A stretch of DNA of 64,000 nt. Origin: Channa striata (lineage: Eukaryota > Chordata > Actinopteri > Anabantiformes > Channidae). Below, one piece after another: positions 27,301 through 39,778 of this stretch. Each line of letters begins with the position of its first letter. Position 1 is the stretch's first letter. Where the stretch lies: positions 7,381,501-7,445,500 of the forward strand of contig CM065184.1 in the NCBI GenBank assembly GCA_033026295.1. The letters are read 5' to 3'. Both the position numbers and the translations under genes were made by a program. The notes beneath the pieces were generated by a model. The model had not been told where the DNA came from. It searched no databases and saw only the letters and a list, made by a program, of their open reading frames with translations.

Positions 27301-28609
27301 GACGTGCTGCTCAAGATGAAGCGCATGACCTTCTCTCTCTTCGTGCCTCTATTCATAGTAATACATAACTAATTTATTTGCACCCTTCCCTCATTTTCGA
27401 ATGAAATGCAACGTTTGACAAACCCCCAGATTAATGTGCAGAAATAAATAAATAACCAAAAAAAGCATTCAGTGACTGGCAGTGTGCGAATGGAAGAATG
27501 GATTCTCACAACCCACTGCCCCTGCTGTAAGAACACGCCTTATCAACATTTTCTTGCAGCAAAATGTCAATGGAATGTTACACATATCATCAACGAGGCC
27601 AGGCATGCATCTGCTGTAAGCTGCGTGATCTGTCTGCCTTGTTGTGGTGTATCATGTGAGATTCCCCTCTCTCACCTCTTCTGTCTCTGCTTCCGCACGC
27701 ATTCCTCACTAGCGCATGCTGAACCCAAAACCTGGCATTCAGACTCATGCTGTCTTTCCATTAAGATGTGAACTGTGTCTACTTAGCAACCCGGCATGTC
27801 AGCTCTATTGCACCTAAACAAGTGTTTACATGCTCAAGCATTAATTCACCTTTACACACACGGACCTAAAAGGTAACTAGGTGCGTGATATTTAAATGCA
27901 CAACAACGGAGTGTGAATTGTTGAGAAATACGATAACAAGTATGCGTAAGTGTACGAGGAAGTGAACAAATTTGTATGTATATTAATTCAGCGCTGCACA
28001 GGGATGAGCTACCTAGCAAAGTACTGTTGTGCCATTTAATTTAAAAAGGAGCTCCCGTCTATGCAAATCGCTGGAGAAGACATTTTTCATCACTCACATG
28101 AAAATAGTGTATAAAAGAAATCTCGCTGTTTCATCCCAGTTCAGGTGTTTCGCGCAGATGGAAAGGAGCCCAGAAAGCTGCGGAACACATGAGGATCGTA
28201 GGGGAGCATTTGCACATCTGAGTGAGCACATCTGTCCTTTTATACCCATATTGCTATTTATGTTCTTTTCAACATCTTGTTTGTGTCCCAGTGTGGTATT
28301 TGATGATGAACGGCGTGCATAAAAAAGTTTGTATCCATTTAAATTGCTTCTGGTTAAAAACTAGGGGCTGACTCTCACTTGGCCCCGAGGCTTGGTAGGA
28401 AAAAAAGCGTTCCACGCAGGGCGAGTGCACAGCGATTTCTCATAGGAACAACATCACGGTTTCTCCGTGTCCTCAGGACATGTCTGCTTACTGTATGTCA
28501 CTCTGTGCTTACTATATGTGTGAATGTCAGTGTGTGGGCAGCTGGGATTGAGGCAAACTTCAAGACCAATTTCATGTGTGTACTGTATGTTTGTCTGTAA
28601 CTTTCCTCC

Positions 28610-28631
28610 GTGTGTGTGTGTGTGTGTGTGG
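28610..28631. repeat. (GT)n microsatellite
   Basis: About 11 GT units. Confidence 0.95.
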
Positions 28632-29316
28632 GCAATCTTCCTGTATACTCCTGTCCATCAGTGCTGTTGTTGTAAATGGGTGCTAGTGAGAGAAAGGTCA
28701 TGTGGTAGCCAGCAGAATTATGTCCAGGTCAGAGATGCACTGTATGGAACCAACCCTTATTACTCCATCATTTCCCTCAGTTTTTGCCTCAGACACAGAC
28801 ACACAATCACAAACAGCGGCTATAACATGTAGACAAAAGGAGGTAAACAAGCATGGGTTTCTTCATCCCACACACACACAACAAACTGCTGGATAGCCAT
28901 TAAAACATGGCTGCCTCCTTTCATTGTGATTACACATACAACACTAAACCTAAGTCAGGTAGTGAAGCAACCCAACAAAATCCAAATCTAAAGGATTCAT
29001 CTTTAGATAAAGAGTGGGGCATCCAAACACTATAGGGTAAGTTGTTCAAAACCCAAGTCTTCCAGGCACATTGTCAGAGTCGGACAAGAGACTTACACCT
29101 CAAGAAATATTCGGCTTGAATGGCAACAATTTCATCATGATATCGATAAAGTCTCTAAACATCAAAATACAACATTAAATATCAAGGTTGGTTGATAATT
29201 CACCAAAAGTGACCAGTTCTGATTCAAATGAGACTCTCAGCAAAAACAAATGCAAAAACACGTATGATTTGGACTATATCACTCAAAAATATGACAATAA
29301 TCAGATTTTTACTTAC

Positions 29317-29498
29317 AATGTGGAGCTTCAGGAAGTCTCCAAGACCAGAGGAGCTATCCACCCTCACCAAGACAGCATCCTTCAGGTGCGTGCTGAAACC
29401 AATGGCCAGCCTGTCTGCCCTTGTGCTGGGACGGTCATTCGGCGGCCACGTGTACGTGATCAGTCCTCCGTCACGTCCAAATATGTACGTAGTTCCCG
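29317..29498 (-). CDS. nrxn1: neurexin shared exon: start of LNS6 (laminin/neurexin/sex-hormone-binding-globulin domain 6)
   Basis: Internal exon used by both alpha and beta neurexin mRNAs. It encodes the first 60 residues of the last LNS domain, which binds neuroligins and other postsynaptic ligands. The peptide runs GTTYIFGRDGGLITYTWPPN through DRPSTRADRLAIGFST and VLVRVDSSSGLGDFLKLHI. By alignment to remembered beta-neurexin-1 numbering, the Asp of GLGD (exon residue 54) matches the Ca2+ ligand D137. Asn20, Pro23, Ser24 and Leu52 match neuroligin-contact positions N103, P106, S107 and L135, and all are kept. The acceptor has a good pyrimidine tract (tctctctttcttgctacag); the donor is gtaagtaa. 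The exon is 182 bp, entering with two codon bases and ending on a codon boundary. Relative to remembered human NRXN1 (KEAVLVRV, YLELHI) it has KDAVLVRV and FLKLHI. The next LNS6 exon, before splice site 4, was not found in the window. Confidence 0.96.
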
Positions 29499-30569
29499 CT
29501 GTAGCAAGAAAGAGAGATGAATAAAAATAAAGCGTTAATGGTGCGTTTCTCTCGACAGCTGCGTATCAGGTGTGAAACACTGTCAACACAAACATTATTA
29601 AGGAGCAAAGCTGGCACGGATGTCATGTGTACAGAGCACTGTCAGGGTGAAGTGTTTTATTGTGCTGAGTAATGACTTTGCAAAGCACCGAGCAACATAT
29701 CACTGTTTAACAGCCCTCGGCGCCATCTCGGGGTTTAAGCGCGCTCACGTCAATTCATGAGTAGAAAATTCAGCGGAAATGAGGGGAAGCAGGTACCCGT
29801 GCTGCTCTTCTCACGATGCTGCACACTCCTGCTTCACCTCTAGAGGCGTGAGATGCAAGAGAAGGGTTGTAAATTTGCAAGAGAGTCCCCAGAGGCCAGG
29901 TAACCAGTTTCATCCCCATCTCCCTCAAAGGCAGCTTGGGTTAACAGCATTATTGACTGATTGGTGCAATTATGCCCTTCTGGTGACCTCCAAACCAGCT
30001 ATTTCCTGTCTCGCTGCGTTATCCTTGTTGTCTTTAGCAGCATATGAAAGGTCTGAACGTGACCTGGTGGATGGGAGAGTGGTTCTAATTATCCAACTAT
30101 TCAGTGAGAGAGAACCTCGTAGCTCTGGGTCAGCGACCCAGTCAAACTGATGGTTGGAAATAAGTCCTTCTTGACTAATGAAGGAAGTGCTCGCTTAAAA
30201 GCGGGAGTACAGTATGTTCATTCATGAAGCCACAACCTCAGGTTTGATGCCTGTCAACCATCCAGCGCTTCACTTTTTCAGCCCTGTCAGACTTGTCTCA
30301 GTCAAATAAGCTGCCTATTTCTTCCCAATTAGAAATCTTAATTAGGGAATGTGGTTCAAAGTTTCGATTCATTCTTGCCAGAACATAGAAAAGTATGACC
30401 ATGAAAGAAAAGTGTGTACATGTGTGTGCAATGATGACTGGACGAGTATGTGATTGGGGAATAAATGCCTATGCGAAAGCCTGAAAATGCATGCAGCTGT
30501 CAGATTAGCATAAAAACAGCCATCCTTAAGAAAAATTAGACAAGGAGCTCTGCTAGTGTGTTATGGATT

Positions 30570-30625
30570 TGTGTGTGTGTGTGTGTGTGTGTGTGCACTC
30601 ATGTGTGTGTGTGTGAGAGAGAGAG
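30570..30625. repeat. (GT)n / (GA)n compound microsatellite
   Basis: Two GT arrays split by cactcat, then a short GA array. Confidence 0.95.
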
Positions 30626-33600
30626 TAACAGGAAGAAATAGAGGGAGAAAAAGAGAGACACTGTGTTAATATTCATACAGGCAGGAAGTTAAACAGCCTT
30701 AGCCCGAACAATAGATTATAAATCATTTTGACTGTAATTTCAATATTTTCTTGTAAACCAGTTCACGAGGATACAAAGCTATCGATAAATTTAGCATTAA
30801 TTTATATATTTCTGTTCTCTTCCCTCTGGCTTTTCTTCACAGCGCAGTGATTAAAGTGCATCACTCTACTCACAAGTTCCTTTCCAATTTCATTCTCTCA
30901 TTTGAGTCAATACACACTGTCAACCATTAGCTTAAAAGAATTGCACCATTAATTAACAATAATGTGATTAACAAACGATGCTGAGACATACAGATCCATG
31001 GTGGGATTTATTGTTTTCATAAAGCATAACTCGCATTTGTAAAACATAATGAAATAAACTGTAAGCATTCTTCTTGTCCTAATGGATAAAGCATTATGAT
31101 GCTTGATGACTTCTACAAAGGAAAAGACATTATGCGTAATAAATTTGTGAGCAGGCGCTATTTCTTTTTCATGGAGTCTGCCGGCTACTGCTGAAAACCC
31201 CTCTTGTTCTACTAATGCATATCTGATGTTGGCCCCTTCACAGAGCAATCTCCAATTCATGTCGCTGGCGCCGGACTGTTGTCACTGTCTCTAAGTTTTG
31301 CCGCAGGCCACCAAACAGTTGCTCCATGCTCCAGCTTATTATAATTAAGCTCTTTTAAACCATATCACTGTTGGAACTCACTGGGCCCTTAAGCGTCCAT
31401 TTCCCCCTCTGTCTATTCATATGATGTGACACCCACTTTATCCTGGTGACAGCTTATTTACTGTTGGTGACCTCCAAGAAAAAAAAAAAAAAAAACTATA
31501 ATATGAAAATTGCTCATTTCAGTGGACTGGTGAGCAGATCTGGCTGGTGACATCCCTACACTAAATAGATAAACAGAGAGACTCTCATAAGGCACCAGAG
31601 GTCCACAACTATGATGAGAAATGAAGAATATCAAAACTGATTGCAATACCAATTGAGACAGCACAGATGCAGTATTAAGCTCCCTTCTATGGTTGGCAGT
31701 CTACAATCCATACAGAAGTATGGAAGAGTGGGAAAAACTCCTTGAGGGACTGTTGAGGATTAGGATGCACGGAGAGACATGGCTAATGCACACCTACACA
31801 GTTATGCAGTGGCATGAAATCGGCAGACACGTGCCTCTGTAACTCCAGTTGTGGGAGTAATTAAGCACTGGCTCCATATTTGTTATCTGTGCCCTCTCGT
31901 GGGACACTGTGCCCCGATATGGATCTGTTGTAGTCATTAGATACAGTAGTGTCCTGGAAATACTTGCCTGTTTGTTGTCCCTTTAATTTGACAAGAGTTT
32001 CAGTTTATTCCCTCTTCACCCAATGTCTAATAAAAAAAAAAGGAATAAAAAGGGCAGAATCTTCAGTAGGCGCAACAAGGGGAGTTTAAGATTTTAGCAC
32101 TGCACAATGCAATCGTGGGAAGCGGAACGTAATTCAGACTTTCTTCCTTCACGAATTCCCACTTGTAATTTTTGTCTTATGCCTTCATGTGCATTTCCCC
32201 AGAGAGGTCACGCTGCAGAAACCGAGCGGCGGCGTGTGTTTGGAGCTGGCATCGATAGGACTCACTCAAGGCTGCTGCAGACGATCAGAGCTCCAGGATG
32301 AACTCCTCAACCACAGGTCTCCCCTGTTAAAGGATAATGAATTAATCTGTCCTCATGTTGGACTACATTGAGAGCTGGCTGCTCTCTGCTGTGTCAGTTA
32401 ACATCAAAGAAGATAAACATTGGCAGATCAAACACTCTGCTTTCATTAAAAATGTAGCACCATCCCAGGAGTTCGCCTGCATTTGGCCAAAGAGGTGTGT
32501 GGGATAGTAGACCGTAGGATAGCAAACACGTCCTGACTGACTCCTCAGTGTCTCCGTGCATTTCCGTTGCAGCGATGGCAAACTGATCTTATGAGCATGA
32601 GTATGTTTAATAAACTGTGCGGTATCATATGAGGTGGCGGACAGGTGCGAGCAGAGGAAATTGTCCTGGCTCTGTGCCTGGGGGAGCAGTTGTGGGGTCG
32701 TTAAGATATTCCAACCGGCCGGTGTGTTTGACTACATAGCTCGGCTAAGGTCAGGCCCACGGACTGTCTTTCCTCTGACCTCCAACACGGCCATCATCAC
32801 GAGCCTCATATTACCACCTCTGCCGAGAAACTGGGGAGGAATCCAATCATAATTACATAGTTGTGATGGAAATATGAAAAGGAGAGATGACATTATGGAT
32901 CTGCTTTCTGTCAGCTCCCAGCGCTTGCGTTTCTCTCTATCTGCTGCCAAGGATTCCCGTAAAGACTGGTGTGCAAAAATAGATTATAGCTGAGTATAGC
33001 TTTTTGATCACTCCCATGAATCTCTTGAATGGAATTTCACAAAACACATAACCTCTTTTCTTAGCTGCCTCTTGTCTATGTTCACGGATCTCACACGGAC
33101 GTAAACATACTGTTTTCCAGGTTGACACATAACTTATGCTGTGTATCTGAACAATGAACATTAGCTTAATGAGGACAGCTGTCATAAGATCTGTGAAGCA
33201 CCGACTTGTTTGTGACTGTGACAGAAACCAGTAGGTGAACATTTACATAAATTGCTACATGTTGTACATTCCCAAATCATTTGAAAAGGACAATTAAGGA
33301 TGAAATGATTTGGGTTTATCTTTGATCTGTGTGGAGCAGTACAATTAAAACAAGCTTAATGGTGTCTATTGGATTACCATTTCAGTTTCCCGAGAAATCA
33401 CTACGGCAATTTATGAGGACACTACTATCCAAGCAAACACCATCGGTATCTGGTAAAGGAGCTATCTCCGATCAATGCTCCTGAAGATTTTGTGCCATGA
33501 GGGAAAATTGAGAGTCAACATGATCAATTTTTTTCTTCCCCTGGATCTACCTTTTTCCCTCACTATATTTTACCTTTTGGGACAATTAAATGGTCTAGTA

Positions 33601-36600
33601 GTTGAGGAGATGAGGTGGTAAATAGAATATGGGGTTATGAGCAAAACCGTTCAAACTCATAGCTAATTAAATGTCTTTTCAGCTGCATGTTCTAACTTGG
33701 CAGCGTTTACAAAGCTGTGAATTATAGAGACGGTCGAGTAGGGGCAACGTTCACACAGCCTCAGTGTATAATTAAATGGTACATAACGCTCCTTGATCCC
33801 AAATAATGATGCCAATATACTGATGTCTACTGTATCTACAGTGTTCAATCCAGGTATACTTGGTGCAAAATACAATTCCATCTAATATTATTCAAACTTC
33901 TGGTGACATGAACCAGGAAAAATCGAAGAAGAAGAAGAAAAAAACATGATTGCATTATTTAAATGTCAACGAATTATGTGTCTGAACCACGCTGATATTT
34001 TCCGTTAGCAATTCTTGTAGTTATTTCAACTGGCAAAAGAACTAAAGGACAAGGAGGCAGCTTTCAGCACCGATGCCTGCCACCTTTGACATTTATTTTG
34101 CTATGCACGTGTTTTAGGACTGATTATAAAAGGTTTCTCAAAGTTTTGATAATGGGAAAAATCATCGGTTATTTAATGTAGTAATCTGTGAGATTTTAGT
34201 CGATTTAGGCAATTTGCGTTGCGCAGTTTAATCCAATAAACACTATGGCCATCACTTGTAATAATTATTATCTATAGTTTGACTGTCTGTCAGCTGCCTA
34301 TTCCGTCTGCTGTAACCACGTCTTTTGCACAATTTAATTCTGATGTGTTCAGGGTTTCTGCCAGTGGAAATGCAAACTACATTTTTTTCTATAGACAAGC
34401 AAATGTTTCCCAGCAGGACTATGCTTTGCTGGCTGCGTATGGTGGGGCTTTGTGCTGGTGAGGGTGACATTTTTGTCAGGGTTTTCTTGTCTGTGCCTGC
34501 TTGCTGTTCTGGAGACGTGCTGTGAACTTTAGTGCTCCAGAGGCAGAAGAGAGGAGCCATTGTGTTAAGCATCACCTGTTTGTCCTGTTCACCACAAGTG
34601 CACATCAGAGGCCATGCAGTATGTGGCGCTCTGCACTGGTGTTCCCTGCCATTTTATCTTTAACTCGCGCACAGATTCTACTCATAAACTTATCAAACAC
34701 TTTTGTGGATACTGCATGTAGGCCAGTTTGGATTTGATGCAATTCCCTCAAGCAGAAAAAAAAACTGCCTATTTGTGGCGGTGCTATGAATGAAAAACAA
34801 AGGTTAGAACACCTCAGAGCCGCAGAGCCATTTCTTTTATTTTGCAATTAAGCTCTTACCATCAGCTCAGCACAGAAGCCTATGATATGTTATTTCCCCC
34901 TAAACTAATTAAATTTAAAGTGCCATACATTTGCTCATTGCAATTCAGCACCTTTTTTACAAGGACACAAATTTCCACTTGGGAGCTGTATTCCATATTA
35001 CATACAGTACAGGGGCTGTTTGCACTGTGAACGTCTGGTCACACACCCTGTGCTTGGGTTTTCCTGTTGGGTCCGCTAACTTAGAAAAGTAGAACCACCA
35101 AGTATTTAGAAAAGCAAATATCCGAATTCTCCATTCACAGGAAGTGAAGTGAATATGGTAATGATTTAAATTATTTAAAGGAAAATGTCACAAATTATTA
35201 ATTTGAAGTGAATTAATCACTGTATTTTTGCTCAAAGGCAGTAATTTTGGATGTAAATGAGTCTCAAGCTTGTAACTTATTTTTAATTCTAGTCATGAAC
35301 TCAGGCTATAGCATTTGTTTAACCTTTGTCTGCGGCATCAAAATAGCCTTTTTTTGGCCTGATGTCTGCAATCTGAGTGTTTTCATGGTGGGTCTCACAG
35401 TATGAAGGTGACTGTGCTGGTATTTTGGATTAAGAGTCAGTGTGCACAGAGAATGTGGGCACAATACTTCAAAAACCAACAAACTATTGTAATTAATTTG
35501 TCTATTGTATTCCAGTGTGTGGCTTTTGTCTCTGCTAAGCCATTAAAAATGAGTCATGAACATTTTACAAACAAAAAAATGAGTCATAATGATTATTCTA
35601 GAATGCACCTGAAAACAGACCCTTCTGTCAGATGTCACTTTTGCAGATGACACAACGAACCACGTTGACATGTGAGGCACTTAAGTGCCTTTCACCTTTG
35701 CCTGCCAGCCTCTGTATGTTGGTATAATTAAACACATTGAACAACAGCTGCTCTCAAAAATATGTTGAGTGCAATTGTTCTTCCAGGAGCTGGCAGGTCT
35801 GAGCACAGCCTCCGGTTGTCAGCCACATGGGTACAAATGAAGAAATTTCAGCTGGACAACACAAACTGGAGAGCGAGGTTGGGAATACAGCTGGATCCCA
35901 GTGGCCACCCCTCACCCCCCATCCAATCTCTATTTCTATATCTGTTCATTGTTCCATTGCAGTACAGTGAGGTCCTTTCAACAATTTAAACCTCAGTCGA
36001 GCTTTGCTCCTGGAAAAAGTCATTCTCTAGCTTCAGCGGTGTGTGAGCAGCCCTTTGAGAGACTAGTCTAAAAAGGAGGATGGATTGTTGACTAGTCTTA
36101 ATCCTCTCTCAGCAACAACTGTCTCCTTTGTAAGAGCCAGTTGGAAGAGAACAAGCTGGCAAGAGAAAGATTCCATCACAAATGGAAGCTGGAACAATCC
36201 TGATCAACGCGCAATTGAAATGGCAGCAAACCTAACTTTTAATGAGACTATTTAAATTACGAGTGAGGGGCAAAGACTGCCTCAACCAAATAAATATATA
36301 GGATTGCAGCATTGTGTATGCATCTCATCCATTTTGTACCTTTCGATCCCGCTATAGTGCACACCCAAAGGCATTTATTGTGTGAGCCTGGAGTGGAAAC
36401 TGAGCAATTTCAGCAGCTGGAGTATAACTGTTGCAGTTCAGTTCAGTCATGAAAGTAACCCATAAGATAAAATACTGTATGCCGCCACATTCTGCTTTGC
36501 TTCCTTTCATGGTTCTCTCTTTTTAAGTGATAAATCCCCCCTTCAGTCTTTATCAGAAGGCTGGTATGGAGCTGAGCTATTCTCTTTGCAGTCAGCAGAA

Positions 36601-36719
36601 AGCAGACTGGACAGAGGTGCTAAATCAACCTAGAACGCAGACTGCCTGCTTACTTTGTGCTGGCTTAATAAGTCTGGGCATATTGGCATATATACAGCAC
36701 AGTCGATATAAACTTTTAC

Positions 36720-36870
36720 AGTCCGTTGCCCTGAGACTTAATCTTCACCAGCGGCCAGATAGGGTATTCAGTTATATCTACTGTTTGGGACTGAGACATA
36801 ATGTACACCTATGCGAATGACAGCAAGCTTTATCTTAATGCTTATAGGCTTTAATAATAGGAGTATTTCA
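36720..36870 (+). mobile_element. decayed LINE reverse-transcriptase scrap (YADD-box region)
   Basis: 36804-36836 reads YTYANDSKLYL, resembling the reverse-transcriptase active-site box of fish LINEs (FHCYADDTQLYL), with the first catalytic Asp changed to Asn. Just upstream, a different frame reads YCLGLRHNV-like residues, compatible with the preceding part of the family. Stops follow directly. A short island of this kind could be coincidence, so confidence is moderate. Confidence 0.45.
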
Positions 36871-39752
36871 GAGATGGCAAATGTATTTTTTATTAGCAAT
36901 AATGCACAAGCTAAAACTTTAAACCTTTTGGTAAATGTTGAATTGCAATGTACGTGGATTAAAAAAAAAAAGGACATCCAAATGTTAATGTCCTCTAGCA
37001 GTCACTCTTGGTGTTTAAGCAAATATTCTAATTAGCCCATTTCCAAAGTATTGTTTTAACAATATCCAGTGACCTAAGAGCCTTAAGCTCCTTCTAATGA
37101 AGACAATCCCAAAGGAGCATTTCTGCATAGGACAGCTGACAGTGTCCAACCTGCTTTCATAAGCTCCAAAGGATTAATCCTCTCCCACTTCTCCCTCTCT
37201 CCCTGCTTTGCTAATTTGATGTAATTAAATTAAGTGGAGACTAAAAGTGGGGCATTGCCACTTGCCCCCGTGATTGGCCATCCTTATTAGAGGGTATAAG
37301 ATGCCAGCTCCAAATCATGGAAGCAACAAAACCTAATAAACACGGGAGAGAGGGAGAGAGAAAACATAGGAGCACTTACAGTAAGTCGGACCTCAAGGCG
37401 AGTACAAAATGTACAAAATGACCACATCAAAGAGAAAGGAGGGAGGAGGAGACGGAGGAAGGCAGAAAATGATAAATATTTTAGATGATTGGAATGTGGT
37501 TTCGTGTTGTTTATACTGAAGTAAAAGCAGGGCATCAGAAAAAAAAAAGATCATTACATTTTATATTTAAAAGACAAGTTCAAAATTCTTTCCACCCATA
37601 TGCGTCTATATGAGTACATAAATACTATAGACTTCAGCAGCCTAAATAAGTCAAATCGAGTCAGCATTTCCAGCTAGTTCCGTAGCTTTATTTTTCTATG
37701 TTTTATCCTGGTCTTTCATCAAATTCTCCGATCGATCAGAGTCTGTGACCTGATTGGGAATTTCCGCTTCATCCCCACTGTAAATGTTTATAGTATACTT
37801 TATTAGAGACTTTAGATAAGTGTTACCAGAAAAGATGCTTCCCCAACAGGGAGCACCAGTACAGAGGAAGTTAGGGTGGCAAATTGTCAGGCAAGAAATT
37901 GCTTCACGTACAGCATTTAGACGGCAAGGATTCGCATAGCATAGCTGGTGCTGTATTTAGATGGACCCTGCACCGATACTTTAAGCAGGCAACCACCGAT
38001 TGTATCTCCAGCCTCTATCAGGCTCAACAAAAACTGTGAATAGAGAAATCTCCTCATGCATCATACTGTTGCAGTGCTTCACCCCATTTTATCATCACAC
38101 TGCTCGGAAGAGATAAGCCTTCACCTCGCCGTGACAGGGCCCCCGGAGTGGCCATACCAACCATCCTCGCTCTTCATGGCAGGGGACCATCAATTCATGG
38201 TTGAGGTAAAGTTCTGCCCCCTGGGCTGGTAACATTATGCCATGAATGCTCAGTCGACCAGTGTCACTCACACCCTCCTGCCCCCCTCCTCTGCCATGCT
38301 CACTTCCCCTAAGCCCTAAGTGATACATGAGCCCCTGCCTTGTGGAGCAGAATGGCCCATCCAGGCAGAGCTGACAAGACCCAGTGTCTTAATGGAGCAA
38401 TACACCAAACGGGCCCTTTGTTACCCCGACCAGCTGCATATCTGCCTCCCCAGCCAACAGCCTTGGCTCTGATAGAGGTGTCTCACAGTATCGACAGCTT
38501 CTAATTTACTCTCTCATCATCACTTGCCTCATTTGCTCCTCAGACACAATGCGCCCTTTCTCTTAGTTCAGGTCAGCCATTTTGTTTGCCAGCAATTTGT
38601 TGATTAGATTTTTCTGCATCCAGTGTTTAATTTGTGTGCCAGCGAACACACATATCAAAGTTGGACTTAAAGAAAATCAAGCATCAGTCAATTCCGGGCT
38701 TTTTCATTCCCAGTTAAAAGCTCGTTTGATTACGTGCCATCAGACATCAGTGCATTATTTAGTTTCAGTGTGTTTGTGTGGTACCATGTACCAAACATCA
38801 CAGACTCCAAATGGTCTCTAGAAACTGTTGTCGTCTCTATTAGGGAGCCAACAGATGTGGAGTATGACTGCAGTTCTAATTACTGAAAAAGACAAGTGTG
38901 GGGGATAATTACATAGTGGAAGTGAGGCAGAAAACCAGTCCAGGGCCAGAGCTCTGATCTGAAACTAGAGACGACTCTGGCTGCCTATCACCATATGCAG
39001 CCCAACATGCATAAACACAAATGCCGCTCTCACAAAGAAGCTGCTCGGAGATCACGCAGAGCTACTGTGCTTTGCTGAACACACTCCTACATTAGTACTA
39101 TTCATAAAAGCAAATGATATAGCAGCCTATATTACACCTGCATAATTACGAAATACGTGTGCCGCAGGAGCTTTCTTTGAAATGATTTAATTCACATCGC
39201 TGCCTCTCTGCATTACCAGAAAATATCAAGTAAAACCCTCGCTGCACTGTCCCCTGTTCTTCTGTCCGTTTAGCTTGAGGCAATGCACATGTGAGGTTGG
39301 AGGCTCCAACGTGGAGCATAAACGACTCTGTGGACAATGCAGAGTGAAATATTTATGGTCTTAATTTTACGTACATGGTAAATGAACTAGTAAAGCAGCA
39401 GAAAATCACATATATTAGAAATCATGTGTCAACAAAGTAAACCCATTTCTCATGCTGATGTGCCTAATTTTCATGTTGCCTCTGCATGACACGGCTTCAT
39501 TTTCACTGTTTACTCCTTTTGTAAGCTTTACCCAGTAGAGAACAAGTGTGGCTGGGCCTTAATTGCAGGATTAAACATCTGCTTTGCCTAGTGCTGAGTA
39601 GCCTTACTTTGTGAGTAAGCCTCTACTAAGTGGCCAGATATTATTTAATTAGCTGCATATCTTATGGAAGTGATACACTAAAAAGAATCTGGAGATCAAG
39701 AGAGAAAGATCACCAGAAAGAAACATTGCATTGGCTGAGCTGTCGAAAGAGC

Positions 39753-39778
39753 TTTTTTTTTTTTTTTTTTTTTTTTTG
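39753..39778. repeat. T homopolymer (26 nt)
   Basis: Longest homopolymer in the window. Confidence 0.95.

Larger units (their letters stand above)
1..29316 (-). other. intron downstream of the first LNS6 exon (partial, runs off the window)
   Basis: Begins with the gtaagtaa donor at 29316. The expected next exon (encoding the rest of LNS6 up to splice site 4, with a KYHVVRFTR-like core) was looked for on the minus strand and not found, so the intron is at least 29.3 kb. It holds microsatellites, a decayed LINE and adjoining patchwork duplication (17.0-18.6 kb), a purine-rich stretch at 7409-7570, and small hairpins at 7900-7916 and 15791-15810. Elsewhere it is AT-rich sequence without a supported feature. 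Confidence 0.8.

Noticed and set aside
29188..29524. Plus-strand open frames of about 100-110 codons over the LNS6 exon
   Set aside because: They are antisense shadows; the minus strand encodes a clear neurexin LNS6 segment with proper splice sites.
29779..30150. Plus-strand 123-codon open frame
   Set aside because: No family resemblance, no promoter or splice context; compatible with chance in 64 kb.
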